From the NCBI GenBank assembly GCA_928212115.1, contig CAKMRJ010005523.1, positions 107,796,322 to 107,860,321 of the forward strand: a DNA stretch of 64,000 nucleotides. The letters run 5' to 3'. Position 1 is the first letter of the stretch. Each line of letters opens with the position of its first letter. The notes beneath the pieces were generated by a model, which was not told the DNA's origin, made no database searches, and saw only the letters and a program-made list of their open reading frames with translations. The DNA is from Lactuca virosa. Its lineage: Eukaryota > Streptophyta > Magnoliopsida > Asterales > Asteraceae. A program made the position numbers and the translations under genes. This document shows, one piece after another, positions 55,455-64,000 of this stretch.

Positions 55455-57935
55455 ATGACGGACGCATTAAAATCTTCGATTGCAACTTTTCACACAACGA
55501 AGATCATAGTCACCGGTCCAACCAAATTCACATTCATCGGTTCCATTCCTGAATCGATGTATAGGTGTGTCACTGCCGAAAGCAAGGTTATAGCCAAATA
55601 CAGGAACCTTCCACCCACAGGACCGAGGCAATTAACTCCTGAGATGCAGAAATCCCTTGATGAAGCTGACAGGCTAGCAAAACGTGGGATGAAGCCTGAT
55701 CAAAAGAAGCAGGAGAAAGAAGGTCAATCCTCCAAGCCCTCTACGCCCAAAAAGCGTAAGACAGAACAAGCAGCTCCTTCTGCACCAAAGAAGCGAAAGG
55801 TGAAGAAGGTGGCAAGGAAACCGAAGGAAGCTTCGCCTAGTGATTCAGAGTTCGTTCCTTCCGATCACGATCAATAGAAATCAGCCGAAGGTGAAGATGC
55901 TTACCTTGAAGGATCACCGAGAAGAGATACACCTCCACGTTCTCCATCTCCCGAGGTACCACGTAATGATTCAATTCCAACTCCTCCACTTCTCCATCTC
56001 ATACTACAGGACCTATTTCCATTGCACCACTTCCACCACCTATTTCTTCTCAACCTATCTCCACTACACCTCTCCCTCCACCGATCTTCACTCAAGCAAC
56101 TTCAACAACAACCAACACACCCGAACCTACGGATCATGTCAACGTATCTGATACGGGGGCACTGACCTCAGGAACCGAAACCCCTGTCACTTCCAAACCC
56201 ATTTCCCCATCTCCTTCCACAGACTCTTTCCCAGCTCTTGGTGGAGACGATGCTGAATTTGAATCTTATTACTACAGCCTTTATAGAGTTCTAAGTGAGG
56301 ATGATGATGATGCTCCCCTTACAAAGCGACATTTAAAAGCTCTAAATGAAAAACTTGACAAGTTGCTCGCTTCATCTTCCTCTTCCTCCACATCAGCTTA
56401 CTCGGATACCGCTGTTAAAGCCCTAATTGAAACATCCCTCAAACAGCATGATGAGTCTATCCAGAAGGCAACCAAGGCTGTGGATGCCTCCACTTTGTCA
56501 TGTAAGAAAGCATCAGAAAACGTAGCCACATTAATTTTAGATGCCAAGCTTCTTCTGGATTCTCTTAAAGGAGCTGCAAAGACAAACGCCAACAAGGTCA
56601 ACACTTCCATTGAGTCGCTTTTCAAATCTCTTCAGGCTGAGAAAGACAAATTTGATTTGGTGCGAACCAGTCTTCAAGCTGATCAAACCACTCTCCTGTC
56701 CTCTATCACCACTCGCCTTGACAAACTTCAGGCTGACCTTGCCATGGAGAACAAAATTATGGATGAACTTGCTCGCAAAACTACTTTGCTTGAAGTTCAG
56801 TCTGTTCAGCTAACCCAGACGAATAAGGAGATTGATTCACTAAAGTCGGAGCGAGCTGTCATCAAAAATTGTGTTTCTGTTGTCTTTGCCATTCTCTCCA
56901 ATCTGGCCAATGCCCATGATTCGGTTCTAACTCTCTGAGTTCGAAATCACTTAACTGAGAAGTTACTTCCTGCTCTCGAAATTTTGAGCCGAATTGAGGG
57001 TGTTACAGAGCCGATTGTTACTCTGCAACAAGGGGGAGAAGATCTGCAAAACACTCCCAAACAACCTTCTATAATTCTGAAAGTCACCACTAAACCGAAG
57101 GGTAATGAAGCTTCGGGTCTTAGTGTGAAGGACAAAGCGAAGGGTATTATGGGTCAGAGTACTAAAGAAGAGGAAACTGAAGAAGAAAGGGAGAAAAGAG
57201 AGAAAGATGCTCATGACACCTTGGTTTGTAGAGAAGATCTCTTTCCACTGTGGTCATTCGAGAAATTGATCAAGGAAGCAATTGAGTCCCCTAGCACTCA
57301 TTGGCTTGAACCAATCGTTTCTTTTGATTGTTAGAATACAAAGGATTCTCAATTTGACATGCGTATCACCCGAAAGGCCTTTGTATTTCCTTGTTTCGAT
57401 TCAATTGCCAACGCTCCTCATCCTGATCCGAAGGTTGATCGAGATCTAATCAATTACTATCTTGAATTTTCTCAACCACCATACCTGACATGGAACGCTC
57501 AAAAGATTACATCAGTTAAGGTATTGAAACTAACTCCTGCGTGTTTGTTTTTAAATGTCAAATTCAAAGTGACCCGAGGATCAGACAATTCGGTCCATAT
57601 GATCTCATTGGTCGATCTACCGAATCTGAATCCACTTGATTGGATCCTTCTCAACAACATTTTGCTGACTGATCAACAGCAGTATGAGCCGATTATTGAT
57701 CACATCAAGAGAATGTTAGCCTCTTACATCATGGAGGTTGCAAAGATGGATCAAGAGATTGCAAGTGTCTTTAGGAAGAAGCCCACTGTCAAACTGATTG
57801 GGAAGATTGGCGATGTGAACAGAATGCAGAAGGCCAAGATTGATTTAAAATATCACACTGTTATGTTCACTCGAGGCGAAGGTCAAAAATTTGTGTTCGC
57901 TCTCGACGATAAACACCTGTTCTCCACTACATGTT
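55455..57935 (+). pseudogene. Element G third ORF (Sirevirus 'env-like' region), frameshifted and cut by H
   Basis: ATG 55455. First ORF 140 codons: a short head, then a strongly basic stretch with P-K-K-R-K-T and P-K-K-R-K-V-K-K (about 55745-55815), very like a classical nuclear import signal. It lacks the N-terminal domain seen in A and B. A frame break near 55877 is followed by a Pro/Ser/Thr-rich part (55880-56300) and a coiled coil (56363-56938). A stop and a frame change precede the C-terminal domain (56984-57949). The last codons, after 57935, belong to the LTR of H, so the true end is missing. Regular heptads and basic signal suggest a nuclear multimeric protein; no membrane segment. 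Confidence 0.65.
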
Positions 57936-58243
57936 TTGTAACGACGTAAATTTTAAAACAATTTTTTTATTTTTCCACATAATAAAACTCATATAATATT
58001 CTCAAAATCTCATGTATCAAATGTCATCATAATAAAACATATCCCAGAATCTCAAAACATAATCCTCTTCCAGTGTGTACAAATCATGTCGGCGCCTTCC
58101 TGCGATCCTCGCTGGTACCTGAAACACATATCACATAACACGGTAAGCATAAATGCTTAGTGAGTTCCCCAAAATACCTCATACAGAACATAAGCCACTT
58201 GAGGCTATGACTCGGTATGACCCTCCGGTCAATGTATCTCAGC

Positions 58244-58373
58244 GGGACCCTCCAGTCCCGTAGCTCGTTGGACGCTCCAGTCCGGTCTAGCTCGTGGGAC
58301 CCTCCGGTCCGGTCTAAATCGTTGGACCCTCTGGTCTGGTCTAAATCGTAGGACCCTCTGGTCCGGTCTATCT
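58244..58373. repeat. 27-bp tandem repeat in the LTR of H
   Basis: About five copies of GGGACCCTCCGGTCCGGTCT plus seven more bases, starting near 58244, 58269, 58296, 58323 and 58350. Each has a GGACC/GGTCC inverted repeat around CTCC. Confidence 0.85.
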
Positions 58374-58709
58374 AACACATAGCATACATATATCACAATA
58401 CACATAAACTCAACATACACATAACACATAATACCCTCCGGTCTGCACATAGTTACCACTCTAGGTAATGTATAGTGAGAAGACTCACCTCGGGTAATCT
58501 TGGAAAGTCTCGAACTCGAATATCTGATCTAGCCTCCGCCTAATCACATAAAGTAATTATCTTTAATTAATACGGCTCTCAAATGCTAGACTAGTCCCTC
58601 CCTATATTCTCTCAGAAGGGGAAAAGTCCATTTACCCCTCCAACGGTCCAATGTCCAAATGTTGACCAAACCCTAAAAGTCAACCCCAGTCAACGGTCCA
58701 ACTTTGACC

Positions 58710-58882
58710 AGACTTGTCGAGTGTACTCGGGTGACTCGACGAGTCCATGCGTGTCCTCTGAATCCTCCTAAGGCCTCACTCGACTCGTCGAGTTAACCTT
58801 TCTCTCGACGGGTTACCACTGATCACGAATCGTGGTGCAACACGATCCGACTCGTCGAGTCCGCTCATGGACTCGGCGAGTT
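58710..58882. repeat. ACTCGTCGAGT-type palindromes in the LTR of H
   Basis: Several exact or one-off copies, e.g. near 58733, 58789, 58850 and 58870, and more at 59466-59578. Identical to the palindromes in the leader of copia element C (14219-14289). Confidence 0.8.
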
Positions 58883-59635
58883 TCTTCTATGAGAATGCTC
58901 AAACGACCTTCTGAGGTCAGATCTGTTTCTCTAACCTATAGATCTGGCCTTCTAACACTAAAAAGTTACGTAAAGGTCCAACCTTTATGCTCATGCAACA
59001 CTCATATGGCTCTATATGATGAATTAGCCCTAATATGACAACCATGTTTTAAAACCCAAAAAGGGACTGCATAAAGCTGGAAGTTTGGGGCTCTATGGAC
59101 CTCTCAAGGTCCAGATCTAAGGTCTATTTCACATTGGGACCTCTCATGCTCTTATTCCAACTCAAGAAAGGGTAAAGAAACCCTTGATTCAAGAAGCCTA
59201 CACAATAAAGAAGAAAAGGGCCGAATTGCTACCTCAAAGTGAAGCCTCCTTGCTTGAAAGTCTCAGAACAACAACCTCCTTTGGTCCTTCTTGCTGGATC
59301 ACTTCTCCTCCTTCGTAAAATCACAACAAATGGTTCAAGATGGCTCTCTCTCTCACTACACACGCTCAAATATGTTAGGGTTCTTTTCTCTGAAAGGGGT
59401 GGCCACAAATTAAGGCCATAAGGACCCTTAAATAGGGGACATGCCCAAAGATTTAGGGTTTCTGTCCACAGCGCGGACTCATCGAGTCGACCCTCCGACT
59501 CGTCGAGTCCATTCATTAATCCTAGTCAGCAGTCGCGATCCTACTCGACGAGTCTAGGCGTCAAATCGTCGACTCCCTCTCCTTGACTCAAAAATAAATA
59601 CTCAATTTATGATACCTTGAAATCCGGATGTTACA

Positions 59636-59648
59636 ATTATCCCCCACT
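59636..59648 (-). promoter_or_regulatory. Polypurine tract of element H
   Basis: Minus AGTGGGGGATAAT directly before the LTR and overlapping the pol stop codon (TAG at 59647-59649). Confidence 0.85.
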
Positions 59649-62600
59649 AGAATCTGACTTCGCCCTCGCAGTCTCGCTCTGCAAACAACTCTGGATGCTG
59701 CTCCCGCATCTCCGTCTTCGGCTCCCAGGTCAGCTCGGACCCTCTCCGATGTTGCTACTGGACCTGAACCAGGGGCACCTCCTTGTTCCTTAAAACCTTG
59801 ACCTTCCGATCCAAGATCGCGATCGGCCTCTCAATGTAATTCAAACTTGCGTCCACCTGGATATCCTCTAGCGACACAACGGCCGTCTCATCGGCTATAC
59901 ACTTCCTCAACTGGGATACATGGAAGGTATCTTGGATCTGACTCAACTCCTCGGGTAGCTCCAGACGGTATGCTACCTTACCCACCCTCGTGGTCACCCT
60001 GAACGGACCAATGTATCGGGGCCCCAGCTTGCCCCTTTTCCTGAATCAGATCACTCCTTTCCAAGGAGATACCTTCAGGAGTACAAAATCTCCAACCTGG
60101 ACTCGAGCTCGGATCGTCGTCTATCCACATAACTCTTCTGACGGATCTAGGTTGTCAGTAACCTCTGTCTGACCTACTGTATTTGCTCAGTCGTCTTAAG
60201 CACTATCTCAGTGCTACCCATCACTTACTTCCCTACCTCTCCCCAACAGATGGGGGTCCGACACCTCCTCCCATATAAAAGCTCAAAGGGAGGCATACCA
60301 ATACTCGAATGGTGGCTGTTGTTGTAAGAAAACTCAGCCAAAGGTAGGTGTGTGTCCCAACTTCCACTGAAGTCCATAACACATGCTCGAAGCATGTCCT
60401 CGAGCGTCTAAATCGTCCGCTCACTCTGCCCGTCCGTATGTGGGTGATAAGCAGTACTGAAGTGCAATCTCGTACCCAACTCCTCATGAAACTTCTTCCA
60501 GAACGTGGAAGTAAAAGGTACATCTCGGTCTGACACAATCGAGATCGGCACTCCATGCCGCGACACCACCTCTCTCACATATATTTCCGCCAGCCTCTCC
60601 GCAGAAGAGCTCTCACTGATAGCAAGGAAGTGAGCGCTCTTCGTCATCCGGTCCACAATCACCCAAATTGCATCAACACCCCTCGCAGTCCTTGGCAATT
60701 TGGTGATAAAATCCATAGAAATCTGTTCCCCACTTCCACTAGGGAACCTCTAGTGGCTATAACTTGCCATGCGGCCGCTGGTGCTCGACCTTAACCCGAC
60801 GACAGGTCAAGCACCTCTCTACTACCCATGCAACATCCCTCTTCATACAGGGCCACCAATAGTCTCTCTTCAGGTGCAAATACATCTTAGTGGCCCCGGG
60901 ATGGATCGATAATCTCGATCTATTCGCCTCCTCCATCAGAGTGCTACGTGCCCCGCCCGTATAAGGCACCCATATCCGACCTCGAAAGGTCCTCAGCCCT
61001 CGACTATCCGTCACAAACTCAGATACCTGCCCAACTACCCGCTCCCTCTTGAGGTTCTCTGGTCTCACAGCCACTGTTTGGGCCTCTCGGATGGTATCTA
61101 ATACCGGAGTCATCACTGTCATCCTCATGCATATATCTCGAATCGGGGCGCTCTCCGTCCTGCGGCTCAGAGCATCGGCTACTACGTTAGCCTTGCCCGA
61201 GTGGTACAGGATCTCACAGTCATAATCCTTTACCACATCCAACCATCTCCTCTGACACATGTTCAGGTTGGGCTGATCCATCAGATACTTCAAACTCTTG
61301 TGGTCCGTGTATACAGTACACCGAACCCCATAAAAATAATGGCGCCATATCTTGAGGGCGAACACTACTGCCCCCAACTCCAAATCGTGGGTGGGATACC
61401 TCGTCTCATGAGGCTTCAACTGCCTCGATGCGTATGCTATCACGTGCCCTCTCTGCATAAGCACCGAACCCAACCCTGATATAGACGCATCACAGTAAAC
61501 CACAAAATCCTCCATTCCCTCCGGAAGGGCTAACATTGGGGCTTCGCATAGTCTCTGGCGAAGGGTCTCAAATGAGGTCTGCTGCTCTGGACCCCAAGAA
61601 AAAGCAACGCCCTTCCGGGTCAATCTGGTGAGGGGAACGACAATCTTGGAGAATCCCGGATAAATCTCCGATAGTAGCCGGCCAACCCCAGAAAACTCCT
61701 AATCTCGGTGGGGGATCTCGGTAGCTCCCAACTCATTACAGCCTCAATCTTGGCCGGATCGACCAATACCCCATTCTGATTAACGAGATATCCCAGGAAG
61801 TGGACCTCTCGCAACCAGAAATCACACTTGGAGAATTTGGCATAAAGCCTCTCCGATATCAATACTCCAAGGATCTCCCTCAGGTGCTCCTCATGCTTCT
61901 CTCTGGTCCTCGAATACACTACAATGTCGTCGATGAACGCAATCACCGATCGATCCAACATTGGCCTGCATACTCAGTTCATGAGGTCCATGAACGCCGT
62001 TGGTGCATTGGTGAGCCCAAAAGGCATCACCACGAAATCGTAATGCCCATAACGAGTCCTAAATGTTGTCTTCTGGATATCCTCATCACGCACCCTCATC
62101 TGGTGATATCCAGACCTCAAGTCTATCTTGGAAAACCAAGACGCACCCTGCAACTGATCGAACAGATCGTCGATCCTCGGTAATGGATAACGGTTCTTGA
62201 CCGTTAATTTGTTCAACTCCCGGTAATCAATGCACATCCGGTGTAAACCATCCTTTTTCTTGACAAAAAGGATCGGCGCTCCCCACGGCGAGCTACTCGG
62301 TCGGATGAATCCCTTCCCCAGCAGCTCCTGAAGCTGCGAGGATAACTCATGCATCTCCGGTGGCGCAAGGCGATAGGATGCCTTGGCAATAGGTGCTGCC
62401 CCCGGAATCAAATCGATGCAAAACTTCACCTGCCTCTCGGGAGGCACACCCGACAACTCCTCGGGGAAGACATCCGGAAACTCTCGCACTATCGGTACCT
62501 CGCTGACAGAACTCGGCCTCTGTACAGCAACTCGTGTATCCATCACATAGGCTACAAACCCTCTACAGCCCTGCTATAGCTCTGTCTCGCTCTGGCAGCC

Positions 62601-62980
62601 GAACAAAATGCTGACCCAGATCGGGTACCTCGCCATACACGTCAGCACTCCCCCACTAGGGTCTGTATGGCACCAACTGCCGCTCGCAGTCTATAACAGC
62701 TCCAATCGGCTCTCAACCAGTCCATGCACGATGACATAGACATCACCATCGCAATCGGTACCAGATCTATCGGGAACTCAAACACCAAAATCTCGAGCAC
62801 AGATCCTCGAATCACATCAGACATAAACCGCTTGCTCGTCAGCTATGGAAACTCGTAGAGGTCGACTCAACGCCTCTCGTCGGGTACTGATGTGCTGGCT
62901 AAACGCTAATGACACGAAAGATCGACTCGCACCCGAGTCAAATAACACCAAAGCAGGTACAGAACTAACAAGAAAAGTAC
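59647..62980 (-). pseudogene. pol: Element H pol: protease, RT, RNase H, integrase, chromodomain-like tail
   Basis: Minus strand. Protease L-F-D-S-G-A-S near 62945. RT 62546-61620 with F-I-D-D near 61925 and a TGA at 61974-61976. RNase H C-D-A-S and T-D-H-K-S with the H-H-C-C finger lies in 61623-60757. The integrase core D-D-E (V-D-R-M-T-K-S, S-D-R-D, D-G-Q-S-E-R-T) in 60716-60408 ends at a TAG. An integrase C-terminal segment (60405-60233) is followed by broken sequence and the tail from 59997, interrupted by a TAG near 59757, then W-E-P-K and P-E-L-F before the final stop. Several breaks; not functional. Frameshifts also near 62560-62820. Confidence 0.88.
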
Positions 62981-63045
62981 CTATGCATACCACAGAATAA
63001 GCATAATATCTCAAACTCAGTATAAGTAAATAAAAGAATACATAC
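62981..63045 (-). other. Putative 65-nt intron before the protease of H
   Basis: On minus: G|GTATGT at the 5' end (63045) and TATGCATAG|G at the 3' end (62981). The segment is strongly AT-rich within GC-rich coding sequence. Upstream codons (D-V-M-A-G frame) and downstream codons (T-F-L-V-S-S, protease) are in different frames that become one frame only if these 65 bases are removed. A branch-point-like TGCTTAT lies about 20 bases before the acceptor. Splicing is inferred. Confidence 0.6.
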
Positions 63046-64000
63046 CAGCCATGACATCGGGCGTTGCGCGGACCTCCTCCGCTGTCAACTAAAAGGCTCT
63101 CCCGCGAGCCTTCGGTGCCTCGGCTTCGCTGGCCGGACTCGGTAGCTCTAGTAGCAGGTGCAGTCCTGTGCTGATCCCTGTGAGTAGCTGGGGCACTCGA
63201 CCTTCCGATGGCCTGTTGGTTGCAGTGAAAGCAAACCGAAAATCCCTTGGGGCAATCCCTCGCGATATGCCCCTCCTTCCCACACTTGTAGCACACACCC
63301 GCTCCACACGTCCCATCATGGCTCTTGCCTCACTTCCCGCAAGTGCGGCCCTTCGGACCTGCAGATCTCGAATCAGCGGGCTTTGTCCGCTTGGCTGCCG
63401 GCTGAGACTGTGCCGACCGCCTATCCCTCCTCTGAGACTTGGCCTCCTCCCTGGCCTGAGTCTCTAGCTCAATCTCCCTTTCCGGGCATTCGCCTGGAGC
63501 TCGGAAAATGTCCGGTATGTCGAGTTCGCCACGAACTCACGAATGTCCCTCCTCATTACGCTCAGATATCGGCTCATACGTGCCTGCTCGGTAGAAATGT
63601 GCTCAGGGCAAAACAACGCCCTCTCATGAAATATCTGTGTAATCACAGTCACGGACTTCGTCCCCTGCTTGAGGGACAAGAACTCATGTGCCAATCGTTC
63701 CCTCTCTACCGGGTGAACATACTCATCTCAGAACATGGTGGTGAACCTCTCCCAGGTCACCGCTGTAATCTCTGCAGGAGTGAAGTATGTCGTAACAAAC
63801 TTGCACCAGTCCTTCGCTCCCAAGCGAAGCTGGTTCAGCGCGAACCGAACTCTTAGATGCTCCGGACAAGAACAGGTGTAGAAGCATCCCTCAATGTCAG
63901 AGATCCACCTCATCGCGGCTATCGGATCCTGAGTCCCATCAAACTTTGGTGGCTTCGTGTTGCTGAACTCTCGGTACAACAATGAGTCACCCTCCTATGG
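63046..64000 (-). pseudogene. gag: Element H gag, broken, start outside the window
   Basis: Minus strand. The capsid part (63982-63728) reads P-P-K-F-D-G-T-Q-D-P, the usual start of the plant gypsy gag domain, with W-C-K-F-V and Y-F further on. It continues with a frame break near 63720 to 63464 and a Glu/Arg-rich linker. CCHC knuckle C-Y-K-C-G-K-E-G-H-I-A-R-D-C at about 63252-63293, then C-F-H-C, which seems to be the start of a second, ruined knuckle. The downstream part changes frame more than once before the putative intron. Confidence 0.78.

Larger units (their letters stand above)
46448..57935 (+). mobile_element. Element G: Sirevirus-type Ty1/copia, best preserved pol, cut by H
   Basis: LTR, primer site, gag, pol, spacer and third ORF in order on +. 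The third ORF is interrupted at 57936 by gypsy element H, so the end of G lies beyond the right edge. The left LTR directly abuts the LTR of B: either the two are neighbours or B landed inside this LTR and its start lies left of the window. Pol has a single stop plus linker breaks. Confidence 0.85.
57936..59635 (-). repeat. 3' LTR of element H
   Basis: 1,700 bp, minus strand TGTAACATCCGG to GTCGTTACA; ends are short inverted repeats. Contains a 27-bp tandem repeat (58244-58373) and many ACTCGTCGAGT palindromes (58710-58882, 59466-59578). Small ORFs inside show no recognisable content. Confidence 0.88.
57936..64000 (-). mobile_element. Element H: Ty3/gypsy chromovirus, Tekay/Del-like, continues past the right edge
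   Basis: Read on minus: gag (from beyond 64000), zinc knuckle, protease, RT, RNase H, integrase, C-terminal chromodomain-type tail, polypurine tract, LTR. RT before integrase marks gypsy, and the tail ending E-M-R-E-Q-H-P-E-L-F is usual for Tekay-type chromoviruses. Much more GC-rich than the other elements. It is inserted in the third ORF of G; TGTTT (57931-57935) is the expected duplication, with the other copy outside. Confidence 0.9.

Noticed and set aside
58229..58459. Minus ORF with R-P-D-Q-R-V repeats
   Set aside because: Made by the 27-bp repeat in the LTR of H.

Overview
This window is plant nuclear repeat DNA made entirely of nested LTR retrotransposons. I see no host gene, tRNA, rRNA or CRISPR. 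AT-rich spacers, tRNA-iMet-type primer sites (TGGTATCAGAGCC), Sirevirus-type and other Ty1/copia polyproteins and a Tekay/Del-like Ty3/gypsy chromovirus all point to a seed plant. Recurrent ACTCGTCGAGT palindromes and the element styles suggest Asteraceae, probably a lettuce-like genome; that is inference from memory of repeat style, not a search.

Layout. Element A (1-10985, +) is a Sirevirus entered inside its gag; it sits inside the gag of element B. Element B (10986-46447 with interruptions, +) is a second Sirevirus, cut three times in view: by A, by C (13345-35041, duplication ATATT) inside integrase, and by a 3,030-bp solo LTR F (35940-38969, duplication GGGGA) between integrase and reverse transcriptase. 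C is a gag-only, non-autonomous copia element. Its 3' LTR was hit twice, by D (20746-28441, minus, duplication AAACC, with gag and pol) and by E (28486-35014, minus, duplication GGATG, only a decayed gag). Element G (from about 46448, +) is a third Sirevirus with the best-preserved pol. Its third ORF is cut at 57936 by H, a minus-strand gypsy chromovirus that runs off the right edge.

How the parts work together. A, B and G share one plan: gag, a TGA followed by an AG dinucleotide, PR-IN-RT-RNase H, a 1-2 kb spacer with repeats and a TATA-like box, then a third ORF region with a globular head, a basic nuclear-signal-like stretch, coiled coil and a C-terminal domain. C, D and E share LTR ends, primer site, leader and 3' flank. 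C and E lack pol, and D is the relative whose line would supply proteins in trans. D itself is now dead (reverse transcriptase YVDD reads YVDA, and RNase H is deleted in its middle).

The most promising undescribed signals are non-coding: a pair of hairpins with covarying stems ahead of gag in C, D and E; an apparent 65-nt intron just before the protease of H; and TATA-bearing spacers ahead of the third ORF in all three Sireviruses. Coding regions are mostly broken; where the ancestral residue is clear, most stops look like C-to-T (or opposite-strand G-to-A) changes, as expected of old methylated repeats.
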